Source: CAVONV01 sp963697355
Lineage (GTDB): Bacteria > Acidobacteriota > Vicinamibacteria > Marinacidobacterales > DATDRI01
NCBI GenBank assembly: GCA_963697355.1
Contig: CAVONV010000032.1
Location: 1 to 64,000, forward strand
DNA length: 64,000 nt
Direction: 5' to 3'
Of this stretch, positions 54,009 to 63,491 are shown piece after piece. The position numbers and the translations under genes are program-made. A model generated the notes under the pieces. That model was not told the origin of the DNA. It did not search any database and saw only the letters and a list, made by a program, of their open reading frames with translations. Positions within the stretch are counted from its first letter, which is position 1. Every line of letters starts with the position of its first letter.

Positions 54009-57000
54009 CTAAGTCGTTGGTCCCGGCGCCAGGATCTCCGGATAACCCGCATCTCTCAGTTTCGCGTTGATCTCCACGATCGGCCCAGTGAGGAAGCTGT
54101 TGACTTCAGCGAAGGCTGCCTCGGTCTCCCGGCGAAGCTCCACCAAGTGATCGAGCTGTGGTCGGGTCGGAGCGGCATTGGTAAAATTGAGTCCGTAGAA
54201 CAACGAACCTATCCGCTCCACCAGCTTGGGACCCGTGGCCCAGTAGCGCTTCTCGGGAGGCTTCGTAATCGTTTCGGAAAGGTCATCCAGATTCTTGGTC
54301 AATTCAGTGACACTCTCGATGAGCTCCTCGTCTGCCTTCCTGGACTCGAGCAGCTTCTTGCGCTCCACGAGCTGGGCTTTCACTCCGTCCAAGCCGCGCA
54401 GCGAGTCGTTCACTTCTGACATGAGATCGCGAAGCTCCATGGTTGCGTCGAAGGCGTTTTCGAGATCGGCGGTCGAGACATCCAAAGTGGGGTCGAGACG
54501 AACCTCAACAGGGGTCTCAACGGACTCCTCGCCCAACGTCAGCCGGACCGTGTAACTGCCAGGCACCGCTTGCGGTCCAGGCGGGTCCGAGTCTTCGTCA
54601 CCGTAGTCGGTCAAGACCCCGCCTTCCTCCCCCGGGTCCCTCCGTCGACGAGAGGACTCGTACATCAGGTTCCAGTCGACTCGGTTCAGGCCCGCTTCCA
54701 TCGACGGCTTCTTGAGCTCTTTGATCACCTCCGCACCCTTCAGAATCTCAATCTTGAAGGGAGTTTCCTCTTCAAGCTCTTCCTTCAAATAGTATGTGAT
54801 GAGCGCTCCGTAGGGCGGATTAGGAGCTCGATAGGGTTTTTCTCCAAAACCATAGACGCTGTCCGAGCTCCTGAAGCGAAGCGACGGGCGCACCTCGAAA
54901 AGATGGACCGACTTCTCGAGGATCTGCGAATGGGTCCTTTGGAGCGGCGTGGCGTCGTCGAGAACCCACAGGCCCCGTCCGTGCGAACCCAGAATGATGT
55001 CGTTGTCTCTCGGATGGATGATGATGTCGTGGATCGCCACCGTGGGAAGGTTTTTCAAATGTAGGCGAGTCCAGTTCTTGCCATTTTCATACGATCCGTA
55101 GAAACCGAGCTCCGTCCCTGCATAGACGAGCTGTGGGTTCTTGGGATCTTCGCGAAGAACATGGACGTAGCCTCCCTTGGGGAGATTCCCGGTCACATTC
55201 GTCCAGGATTGCCCGAAATTCGTGGTTTTGAACACATAGGGATCGAGGTCATCGAACATGTGTCGGTCGAAGGCAATGTAAGCCGTTCCAGCAGCGGTAC
55301 CTGAAGGCTCCACATGAGACACCGGTGAGTTGGCCGCGACGCCGGGCACATTGGCCGTGACGTCGGTCCAGTTTGCTCCGTTGTCTTGCGAAACGAAAAC
55401 CTTGCCGTCATCCGAGCCGGACCACAGCACTCCCGCCTGTGCGGAAGACTCCCCAAAGCTGATAACCGAACAGTGGTACTCCGCCGTGGTGTTCTCGACC
55501 CAAATGGGTCCACCAGCGTCGCCTGTTTTCTCGGCATCGTTAGTGGTCAGGTCTGGACTAATGACTTCCCACGTCAAACCAAAATCCTTCGAGCGAAACA
55601 CCACGTTGCCGGCGAAGTAGACCGTGTTGGGATCGTGGGGAGATGCCACGATGGGAGCATCCCAGTTGAAACGGTAAGTCAGCTCGTTGACCGGTCCACC
55701 ATCGTTGCGGCGCGGCTGCGGACTAGCATCGATTTGCTCACGGGAAGTCATATCGGTCCGCATGATTCCGCCGCCCTGATACTCGGACAAAAAGAGCTCG
55801 GGATTGTCCGGGTGGACCACCACGAAGTAACCGTCGCCACCACTAAAGGTTTTCCATTCTCGATTCATGATGCCCTGGGACTCGCGGCTTCGGCTCGGGC
55901 CGTACCAACTCCCGTTGTCTTGAAGCCCTCCACCGATGTAGTAGAAAGGCTCCCGGTTGTCGGCGTAGATTTGGTAGAACTGCGCCAACGGAAAGTTGTT
56001 GACATACTCCCAGGTCTCGGCTCGGTCATAGGAAACAGCGATGCCGCCGTCTTGACCCTGCCAAATGCGCCGCGGGTCGTCGGGGTCGATCCACAAACTA
56101 TGATAGTCGCCGTGTGTCCTGCCGGAGATCCGCTTGAAATTCTTCCCACCATCGATGGAAACGAAAAGGCCGGCCGCAATGGCATAGACCCGGTTCTCAT
56201 CCTTGGGATCCACCCGAAGGTCGGTGTAGTAGAAACCACGACTGACGATGGCAGTGCTGTCGTTGACTTTGGTGAAGCTTTCTCCCGCATCCGTCGATCG
56301 GAACAGCGTCCCCTCGTTTGACTCAGCCATGACATAGACGATTTGGGGATTGGAAGGAGCGACTTTAACCCCTATACGGCCAATGAGCTTCGGAAGGCCC
56401 GTCTCGATCTTCTTCCACGTCTTTCCGCCATCGACGGAGCGGAAAAGGCCGCCCTCTTCGCTTCCGGAAATGTGGGTCCAGGGCTTGCGCTCGAAATGCC
56501 ACATGCCTGCAAAGACGATGTTCGGATTACCGGGATTGATGTCCAGATCCGATACACCGTGACCCTCGTCGATGTAAAGCGTCTTCTCCCAGCTCTCACC
56601 GCCGTCCGTGCTCCGGAAAACACCTCTCTCTTCGTTCGGCCCATAGATATGGCCCAAGGCTCCGACGAAAATATGACTTGGATTCCGCGGATCGATGACG
56701 AGGCGGGAGATGTGTCTCGTATCTTCGAGGCCCAAATGCTCCCAGGTCTTTCCACCATCCATGGACTTATATACACCGTTACCATAGGAGACACTGTTCC
56801 TAACGTTAGACTCGCCACTTCCGACATAGATCACATCAGGGTTGCCCGGCTCGAGGGCGACATCGCCGATAGAGGCGATGGGTTGTTCATCGAAGAGAGG
56901 CGTCCAGGTGACGCCGCCATTCACGGTTTTCCAAACCCCTCCCGAGGCTGAACCCACATAGAGTATGGCCGCATCACCGGGCACACCTTCCACGTCAGCC

Positions 57001-57161
57001 ACTCGACCGCCCATGGTCGCCGGGCCGACGTTACGCCAGGTCAGGTGATCTAGATGAGAAACGTCGTTTTCGCCCTCGTCCGCAGTGATGGGCATTGGCA
57101 ACAACAGAACGAATGCTGAAACGATAGCAAACGTCACAGCAAGGTCGCGCAATCGCAACAT
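54009..57161 (-). CDS. Secreted VPS10/sortilin-type BNR-repeat protein (paralogue B)
   Basis: 1050 residues. The signal peptide at the N-terminus (VTFAIVSAFVLLLPMPITA) follows AGGAGGTGT 5-13 bases before the start. The body is a large propeller of Asp-box repeats: GGVWKTVNGGVTWTPLF, VYKSMDGGKTWEHLG, VFRSTDGGESWEKTL, LFRSVDGGKTWKKI and LFRSTDAGESFTKV. Shared landmarks with the other paralogues are HLTWRNVGPATMGGRVADVE, GGGLQDNGSWYGPSR and LGSHGRGLWVLDDA. The C-terminus has helices (DLMSEVNDSLRGLDGVKAQL). Last gene of a minus-strand series with paralogue C, GWxTD and DUF1684. Confidence 0.88.
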   Translation of the reverse strand: MLRLRDLAVTFAIVSAFVLLLPMPITADEGENDVSHLDHLTWRNVGPATMGGRVADVEGVPGDAAILYVGSASGGVWKTVNGGVTWTPLFDEQPIASIGDVALEPGNPDVIYVGSGESNVRNSVSYGNGVYKSMDGGKTWEHLGLEDTRHISRLVIDPRNPSHIFVGALGHIYGPNEERGVFRSTDGGESWEKTLYIDEGHGVSDLDINPGNPNIVFAGMWHFERKPWTHISGSEEGGLFRSVDGGKTWKKIETGLPKLIGRIGVKVAPSNPQIVYVMAESNEGTLFRSTDAGESFTKVNDSTAIVSRGFYYTDLRVDPKDENRVYAIAAGLFVSIDGGKNFKRISGRTHGDYHSLWIDPDDPRRIWQGQDGGIAVSYDRAETWEYVNNFPLAQFYQIYADNREPFYYIGGGLQDNGSWYGPSRSRESQGIMNREWKTFSGGDGYFVVVHPDNPELFLSEYQGGGIMRTDMTSREQIDASPQPRRNDGGPVNELTYRFNWDAPIVASPHDPNTVYFAGNVVFRSKDFGLTWEVISPDLTTNDAEKTGDAGGPIWVENTTAEYHCSVISFGESSAQAGVLWSGSDDGKVFVSQDNGANWTDVTANVPGVAANSPVSHVEPSGTAAGTAYIAFDRHMFDDLDPYVFKTTNFGQSWTNVTGNLPKGGYVHVLREDPKNPQLVYAGTELGFYGSYENGKNWTRLHLKNLPTVAIHDIIIHPRDNDIILGSHGRGLWVLDDATPLQRTHSQILEKSVHLFEVRPSLRFRSSDSVYGFGEKPYRAPNPPYGALITYYLKEELEEETPFKIEILKGAEVIKELKKPSMEAGLNRVDWNLMYESSRRRRDPGEEGGVLTDYGDEDSDPPGPQAVPGSYTVRLTLGEESVETPVEVRLDPTLDVSTADLENAFDATMELRDLMSEVNDSLRGLDGVKAQLVERKKLLESRKADEELIESVTELTKNLDDLSETITKPPEKRYWATGPKLVERIGSLFYGLNFTNAAPTRPQLDHLVELRRETEAAFAEVNSFLTGPIVEINAKLRDAGYPEILAPGPTT

Positions 57162-57220
57162 TTGGACACCTCCTATGCTACAAGAAAGGGATTGGGTTCA
57201 TCGCTCTCCGCAGTGAAAGC

Positions 57221-58138
57221 TTAGTTGGTTGGTGACGTCTTGTAAGCCATCTCTCCTGCTTCGATGCGAACGGAGAGGTTGTTCTTCTTGGGTGGTAGCG
57301 GGCATGTCGTGTGAGGATTGTAGGCACAGGGTGGGTTGTAGGCTCTATTGAAATCAAGCTCTACGAGGCCATCTTTCGGCGCTCCCGCCTGCATGAACCG
57401 ACCGGCCCCGTAGCTCTCCTTCCCACTCGTTTCGTCCCTGAAAATAATGAACAAACTGCCGTTACGCCCCGAAAAAGGCTGGAGCACGATCTCTTGCCCT
57501 TTGACGTCGAATTGCAGTTCGCCGGGGCTTTTCATGATCACGACGTCTCCAAAGACATTGAGGATCTCGACGTCTTTCGGAACGGTATAGGGCACGAAAC
57601 GGGCATCGACTCGATAAGCTTCATCTACCGGAAACCATTTCAAGCCCGTAAACTCTGTGAGTAGCTTAGAACTCGGGTCTCTGAGACGAATGGCGCGGCG
57701 TTCGCCGCTGCCATGAAGCCAAAGGTCGAGCTCCCCGACGGACAATGTATACTTCGGTCCCCTCTCGAGAGTCGCCGAACGGACCGGCTTTCCGTCCATC
57801 GTCACTTGCACGCCGGTATCGATGACCACTGAGACGACCCCGCCGCTCAGTGAAAAGGTGCCGACCGCTTCCGGGGCCGACCCCGGCAAAACAAAATCGT
57901 TTTCAGCACCGCTCCCGAACCGGTGTTTCCCTTCCGTCAGCCAGAACAAACCGGCAATCGTCAGCCAGCCGTCTTCGGCCTTGAGTCTCTCCTCGACCTC
58001 GCTACGCCAGGTGAGAAGGTCACTCAGGTAGTCGTTCCCCGACGCCTCGACCGGAACATCGGCAAGACCAGCGGCAAGGATGACCACGGCAATCCAGAAG
58101 ATCACGAACGGGAAGCGAACAGCAGTGCAGTACGACAT
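57221..58138 (-). CDS. Exported DUF1684 protein
   Basis: 305 residues with an N-terminal export signal (VIFWIAVVILAAGLADVPVEA). DUF1684 landmarks are TWRSEVEERLKAEDGWLTIA, GLFWLTEGKHRFGSG, IRLRDPSSKLLTEFTGLKWF and the highly typical LDFNRAYNPPCAYNPHTTCP, followed by NNLSVRIEAGE. No enzymatic activity is established for the family. It lies 59 bp upstream of VPS10 paralogue B and downstream of the GWxTD gene. Confidence 0.9.
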   Translation of the reverse strand: MSYCTAVRFPFVIFWIAVVILAAGLADVPVEASGNDYLSDLLTWRSEVEERLKAEDGWLTIAGLFWLTEGKHRFGSGAENDFVLPGSAPEAVGTFSLSGGVVSVVIDTGVQVTMDGKPVRSATLERGPKYTLSVGELDLWLHGSGERRAIRLRDPSSKLLTEFTGLKWFPVDEAYRVDARFVPYTVPKDVEILNVFGDVVIMKSPGELQFDVKGQEIVLQPFSGRNGSLFIIFRDETSGKESYGAGRFMQAGAPKDGLVELDFNRAYNPPCAYNPHTTCPLPPKKNNLSVRIEAGEMAYKTSPTN

Positions 58139-58216
58139 GATTCACCTTTTCTACTTTCGAGCATTCGCCGGCCACGGAAGGGTAACACAGACAGGCCAAA
58201 AGAATGGAACGAGTAT

Positions 58217-58298
58217 GAAGGAGGAAGGAGGAAGGAGGAAGGAGGAAGGAGCTCACCCCCGAATTTTTGCTATCTCCTTTCTACTATCTCCTTTCTAC
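58217..58298. repeat. Two heptamer-based tandem repeats
   Basis: Five perfect GAAGGAG units at 58217-58251 are followed after a short gap by two 14-bp units TATCTCCTTTCTAC at 58271-58298. The tract occupies the GWxTD-DUF1684 spacer. The unit is akin to the heptamers at 39072-39120. Read on either strand it gives Shine-Dalgarno-like GGAGG/GGAGA sequences. Confidence 0.8.
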
Positions 58299-58311
58299 TT
58301 ACTCCTCTACT

Positions 58312-59877
58312 TTATTTCAGCTCGAACTGCAACTCCTTGGTCAACATCTTTCCATTGACGTGGTCACTGACCTGGATTTTCAACCGGTACTTGCCGGGCT
58401 CGAAGCCCTCGAGGGGTATGTCGAAAACAGTAATAGCGAACTTGTCGCCCGCGGAGATGAAGGGCTCGTCTTGAGTCTTGCCGGCCGGTTCACCGTCCCG
58501 GAAAAAAAGGTAGCGGGCGGTGAGATTTGCCCCTTCCTCCCCGACACCGTAACCGTAAGCCTGAAAAACTCCCGACAGTTGATCGGTTTGTTTGTAAACA
58601 GTGTCCAGTCTGGGTATGAAATGGTACCCGCCGATGACAAAGGCCTGTCCAGCACGGGCAATAGGTTCCTCGAGTTTCCGGCCTTCAGAGAACAGCACCA
58701 CGCTGGAGATAGATAGGGTCTCACCAACGACGGGAGGCACCTCGAGAGATTGGATTTGGGTTCCGAGTTTCCCCGACATCTCATCTCTAATCACCAGGTA
58801 AAGAAAATAGCGCCCTGGATTGAGCTCGATGGGGATTTCGAATGTCGCACGTCCGTTGGCACCCTTAGTCAGCACCGTGGATTGCACGAATTGCGTGACC
58901 GGCTTACCGTCGGAGTTTTCGACGAGACCAAGCACGGATACCGGAACTTGGCCCTCCGTCCAACTCAAATTGGCACCATCGATGTCGAACACCGCGGGGA
59001 TGAAAATCAGATCGGACTCGTAGCGAAAGAAGCTGACTTTGACCTTAAACGACACATCCGACACCACAGACCGGCTGTCTTTGAGTTCTTGGAGCGCTGG
59101 GTGCACGGGACGCATCGCCTCTCCCAAGGCGGGAACGAGCAATCGACCCTGCTCGTCCTTCGAGTACTCGATGTTGGGATGGGTAACGTACTGGCTCTTG
59201 ACGAGCTCGAGTGTCTCCAAGAGGTCGCCTCCGCTCATGAGTAGATAACCGAATCCCTGTTGAGCTCGGAACTTCAACGAAAGACCGTCCGGAATCCCCG
59301 CGGCCTCGTTGGGTGGGTAGGTCCAGGTTTGGGTCAGTGCCTGGCTTTCCGTTTGACTAAAGGCATCGGCACCCGAGGCCTCGTCAGCGCCCCTCGCTCC
59401 CGCGGTTGGACTCGCGCCGGGCGAGCCCGAGAGGATACGCTCAGTCGTGGAGGCTTCCGCGTTGGTCATGTCATCGGGCACCAACTCCGCCTCTCCCAAC
59501 CTTCCCGAACCCGACTGATTGGGAGGCCCCAACAACAGAAATATCTTGCCCATGTCCGTCGCGGCACCTATCTGTCCCGGAGCTTTGAACTCTCTATTGG
59601 CCACGGTCAGCCGCTGTTCGTAACCACTCTTGAACTCGTTGAGCGGCGTTCCGGGCGACGGGTCGCGGCGAGCCCAGAAGATCTGCTTGAAGATCGCGCG
59701 TTCTTCGTCGGAACCAAGACTCTCGAAGACCTGTCGTTCCTCCTTCATGATCAGAGCGCCGACTTCTTGCTCGAGCCAGCTCTTGTCGAGCTTGTTCATC
59801 TTTTGTGCCGATGCGGTCGGCAAAGCTGTTCCAAACACTAGAAGCAGCGCGGCGATATTGACTGGTGATTTGTGCTT
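58312..59877 (-). CDS. Exported GWxTD-domain protein
   Basis: 521 residues. The GTG start at 59877 is preferred because GAGGAGG lies 9-15 bases upstream and the product begins with a signal peptide (VNIAALLLVFGTALPTASA). An in-frame TTG at 59910 is less likely. The GWxTD domain covers KSWLEQEVGALIMKEERQVF, LGSDEERAIFKQIFWARRDP, SPGTPLNEFKSGYEQRL and GAATDMGKIFLLLGPPNQSG. The C-terminal half is beta-rich (FEIPIELNPGRYFLYLVIRD, ITVFDIPLEGFEPGKYRLKI). Secreted, unknown role; such proteins are common in Acidobacteriota and Bacteroidota. Confidence 0.88.
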   Translation of the reverse strand, partial: KHKSPVNIAALLLVFGTALPTASAQKMNKLDKSWLEQEVGALIMKEERQVFESLGSDEERAIFKQIFWARRDPSPGTPLNEFKSGYEQRLTVANREFKAPGQIGAATDMGKIFLLLGPPNQSGSGRLGEAELVPDDMTNAEASTTERILSGSPGASPTAGARGADEASGADAFSQTESQALTQTWTYPPNEAAGIPDGLSLKFRAQQGFGYLLMSGGDLLETLELVKSQYVTHPNIEYSKDEQGRLLVPALGEAMRPVHPALQELKDSRSVVSDVSFKVKVSFFRYESDLIFIPAVFDIDGANLSWTEGQVPVSVLGLVENSDGKPVTQFVQSTVLTKGANGRATFEIPIELNPGRYFLYLVIRDEMSGKLGTQIQSLEVPPVVGETLSISSVVLFSEGRKLEEPIARAGQAFVIGGYHFIPRLDTVYKQTDQLSGVFQAYGYGVGEEGANLTARYLFFRDGEPAGKTQDEPFISAGDKFAITVFDIPLEGFEPGKYRLKIQVSDHVNGKMLTKELQFELK

Positions 59878-59966
59878 CACGAAGGAGAACCTCCTCGGTA
59901 TGTCGCTCAAGAGGCCACGTTACGCCGAAATAGCCTACCGCGCAAATCCACCTACAGCAGAAATGG

Positions 59967-59997
59967 AACGGGCCCTCCCCGTGAAGGAGGGCCCGTT
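59967..59997. terminator. Strong hairpin between VPS10-C and GWxTD genes
   Basis: A perfect 12-bp stem, AACGGGCCCTCC (59967-59978) with GGAGGGCCCGTT (59986-59997), has a 7-base loop. On the minus strand it lies about 30 bases past the VPS10-C stop; the tail after the stem (CCATTTCTG) is only modestly T-rich, so it may attenuate or stabilise the mRNA instead of fully terminating. Confidence 0.6.
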
Positions 59998-60025
59998 AGC
60001 GCACCTCGTTACAAGTGCCTTGCCT

Positions 60026-63000
60026 CTAGTTTTCGGTGGACTGCAGCAATTGATTCAGCTTCTGTACTTGTTCCTGTAACGCTTTGTCCAGTTCTTCATA
60101 GCGATTGTAAGCGTCTTTCCCAGGCTTCTGGTCGGCACGATTCAGGTTCCCGTACAAGTAACTGAGCTGGTCAACGAGCATGGGCTGCGAATAGCGTCTA
60201 GGTGCAGTGACAAGCTCGTTTTTGACCTCGAGGAGATTCTCGTTCTCGCCTTTTGTTTCGAGGGCCTTCTCGGCTTTCGCAGCCGCGACGCGTGCCGTCG
60301 ACAAGGCATCACGAGCCTTGAGCGCGAGTTCGGCCTGAGCCGTGAGGTCCGCGTCGGTCACCCCTTCTTTGGCGACACGAGGATCCATCTTCACATTGAA
60401 GGAAACGGTGTTGCTCCAATCCCCTACCGTAAGCTTCGCTTGGTACTTTCCTGGTGAAACGAGAGGCCCCATCCGGCCCGCTCGTTGCTCATTCTCATCC
60501 CAGGGACCGGGATAGCGAATATCCCACAAGAAACGATGCATGCCCGGTTTTTTGGAGAGTTTTCCTGCCCCCACGCTCGCGAGATTCAAACCGTCGGTTC
60601 CGATCTTCTCGGGCACAGCCGGCTTTGCACTCCCGGCACTCGAGAACTCGCGGATAACCTTTCCGCCCGAATCGAGAATCTCGAGCTTGATGTCTCCAGC
60701 AGGTTCACTGCTCACGTAGTAGTCGATATTCGCTCCCGCCCTCGGATACTGCGGCTCATCGGGGTTGGCCGTTCGGCCAAACTGCCCGAAGTCATACAAC
60801 CGGTACGGGTCCTTGACATTGAACAAGTGGGCACTCGCCGAGGCCACTTGGTCGGAGATCTCGTGGAGTGGCGTCACATCGTAAAGAATCCAAAAACTCC
60901 GCCCCATCGTGGAAATGGCTAGATCTTTGTTGACGAGTTTCATATCGGTGATCGGCGTCACGGGAAGGTTGAGCTGGAAGCCCTGCCAGTGCTTCCCGTC
61001 ATCGAAGGAGATGAACATGCCGAACTCGGTTCCCGCATAGAGCAAACCAGCCCGATCAGGGTCTTCACGAACGACACGAACCGGATAATCGTTAGGGATG
61101 CCGTTGTCGCCCGTCGTCAGTCGGGTCCAGGTCTCGCCGTAGTCCTCGGTCATATACACATGAGGCTCGAAGTCACCGAGTTGGTAGCGAAGGATGGATG
61201 CATAGGCCTTGGACGCCTTGTGGGGCGACACCTCGATGGTCTGCACGCGTCCGTAGGGGCCGAGACCGGGCGGTGTCACCTCTTTCCAGTTCTTCCCTCC
61301 GTCTCGTGTGATATTGATGGGTCCATCGTTCGCACCGACCCAAATCACACCGGGCTCGTGAGGAGATTCTTGGATCTCGTAGATCACACTGAAGTGCTCT
61401 TCACCAGTGATATCGATCGTAATCGGCTCGCCCGAATAAACCTGAGTCTCCTCGTCGAAGGCCGTCAAGTCGGGTGAGATGGTCTCCCAGGTTTCGCCAC
61501 CGTTGGTGGTCATGTGCACGTACTGAGACGTGTGGTACACCCTGTTCGCGTCGTCCGGGGAAACGTGGATGGGCGAGACCCTCTGAAAACGATAGGCCAA
61601 GTCTTTCGGGTTGTGGCCATAGATGTTCCAAAAACCGACGTAATACTGCTTCTCCTGGCCGGTTCGCTTGTTGAAGAGTCCGAAACCGCCCCTTGCAGTC
61701 GGCGTAAACAACATCCGGGTCGCCGGGCTTGGGAACGGCGGGCCCCGTCTCGCAACCTCCCTGGTCCTCCCAAAGCGCCGTGTGACCTCCCGGCATCGAA
61801 CGCGTCGGCCAACTCGGAACGGAGATCGTGGTGTTGTCTTGCTGACCCGCGTAGAGCCGGTACGGGAAACCATCACTGACATCGACCTGATAGAGCTCCG
61901 CGGTGTTCTGGTTGTGCTGCGTGGACCAGGTCTCGCCGCCGTCTATCGTCACATTGGCCCCGCCATCGTTCGACTGGATGAAGATCTCCGGGTGGTCAGG
62001 ATTGATCCACATGTCGTGGTTGTCGCCGTGCGGCACCTCCTTGCGTTCCCATGTCTTACCCGCGTCGGTGGATTTGAAATATCCTTCAGCCATGCCCCAA
62101 AGAATGTCCGGATTCTTCGGATGAGCCTCGAGGTTGCAGTAATAGAAGGGACGGTTCCGGATAGGCTGAAAGTCCGTCACTTGATTCCAAGTTTCCCCTT
62201 GATCGTCGGAGCGATAAACCCCGCCGTCCTTTTCAGGAGCTTCCATGAGAACGTACACGCGATTCGGGTCGCCCGCCGACACCGCGAGGTCCGACTTACC
62301 GCGAAGCCCGGTCGGAAGACCATCGGTCAACTGTTTCCAGTTGTCTCCCCCGTCGGTTGACTTGTAAACGCCACCCTCTTCTCCTCCACTGATGATAGTC
62401 CAAGGCTTTCGCTCGGCTCTCCACATCGAGGCATAGATCGTATTGGGATTGTCCGGTGCGAACTCGAGGTCGACCGCACCGGTCTTGTCCGAAACAAAGA
62501 GGACCTTCTCCCATGTAGAACCTCCATCCTTAGACCGGTAGACACCTCGCTCCGGATTGGGGGCAAAGGGATTTCCAATGGCCGCTACATACACCAAGTC
62601 GGCATTCTTGGGGTGAATGAGAACCGCACCGGAGTTACCGGTGTTCTCTAGTCCGACGTGATTCCAGGTCTTGCCGGCGTCCGTTGATTTATAGACGCCC
62701 TTGCCGATAATGACGTTGCTTCGCAATCCGTCCGAGCCCGTCGCGACATAGACAATGTTGGGATCGGTGTCCGCCACACGAATGGCTCCAATGGAGCCTG
62801 TGGCAAAGTAGCCGTCCGAGATGGGGAGCCAAGTGTTTCCATAGTTGGTGGTTTTCCAAACACCTCCTCCGCTTGCCCCCATGTAGAAGGTGGAAGGTTG
62901 ATCGCGGTGGCCGGCCACTGCCGTCGCTCGTCCTCCACGTGATGGCCCGACCATTCTGTATTTCATTCCTTTGAACAGATCCGGCGAGTAGACCTCATTG

Positions 63001-63089
63001 GTGTCCGCACCGGTCTCTGCGACGATCTCCCCCGCCGAAACGACGACGAGAACCGCCAAAGCGGCTGCAATAAAGATCTTCATACGCAT
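60026..63089 (-). CDS. Secreted VPS10/sortilin-type BNR-repeat protein (paralogue C), one frameshift
   Basis: About 1020 residues after correcting one frame break near 61690, where VVYADCKGRF in one frame continues as GLFNKRTGQEKQYYVGFWNI in another. The start at 63089 has GGGAGG upstream and a signal peptide (IFIAAALAVLVVVSAGEIVA). Asp-box repeats: GGVWKTTNYGNTWLPI, VYKSTDAGKTWNHVG, VYRSKDGGSTWEKVL, VYKSTDGGDNWKQL and YFKSTDAGKTWERKE. The C-terminal part has STMGRSFWILYDVTPL and a helical tail. First gene of a minus-strand series with GWxTD, DUF1684 and paralogue B. Confidence 0.87.
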
Positions 63090-63491
63090 AGTTTGCCTCC
63101 CGAAGCTTATGGCTCAATTGAAGTTATTGAAGCCAATGAATCTGCTGGGCAGAACACTCTTCTGTCACTCGAGGTACTCCAATGGCGCGATGATATACGT
63201 CCGGCGCCCCGAAGACAAGCGCCGACTCGCCGTAGCCGCCGATGAATCAGCCTCGTCTTCAAGGGCTCGATATACGGCACGGTTGGATCGTTCCGAAGTT
63301 TAACGTCAATAGCTTCTCCGCGAGCTTGGGCGCCCTCAGCAGAGCCCCTCGTTTAATGGGCGAGCAAACTGCGGAGCGCCATCCCCCGGTTTGCCCGTCA
63401 GGCCCAGTTTCGACTATCATTTCCCGCTTTGATGAACCTCACCACCTTACTTATGGTTTGAACCCAATCGACAATCTGCCCAGGAGGATTG
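63090..63491. other. Divergent intergenic region between VPS10-C and the last gene
   Basis: No coding sequence is supported in these 400 bp. They should hold both divergent promoters; only the rightward candidate at 63429-63457 is visible. A small GC-rich inverted pair, CGGCGC and GCGCCG, occurs near 63202-63222. Confidence 0.4.
63429..63457 (+). promoter_or_regulatory. Candidate promoter of the last gene
   Basis: TTGATG at 63429-63434, a 17-bp spacer and TATGGT at 63452-63457 lie 34 bases before the start codon at 63492. Each hexamer is two mismatches from consensus. Confidence 0.4.

Noticed and set aside
55386..56321. 311-codon plus-strand frame opposite VPS10 paralogue B
   Set aside because: No start site, no recognisable family and fully inside a gene with clear Asp-box repeats.
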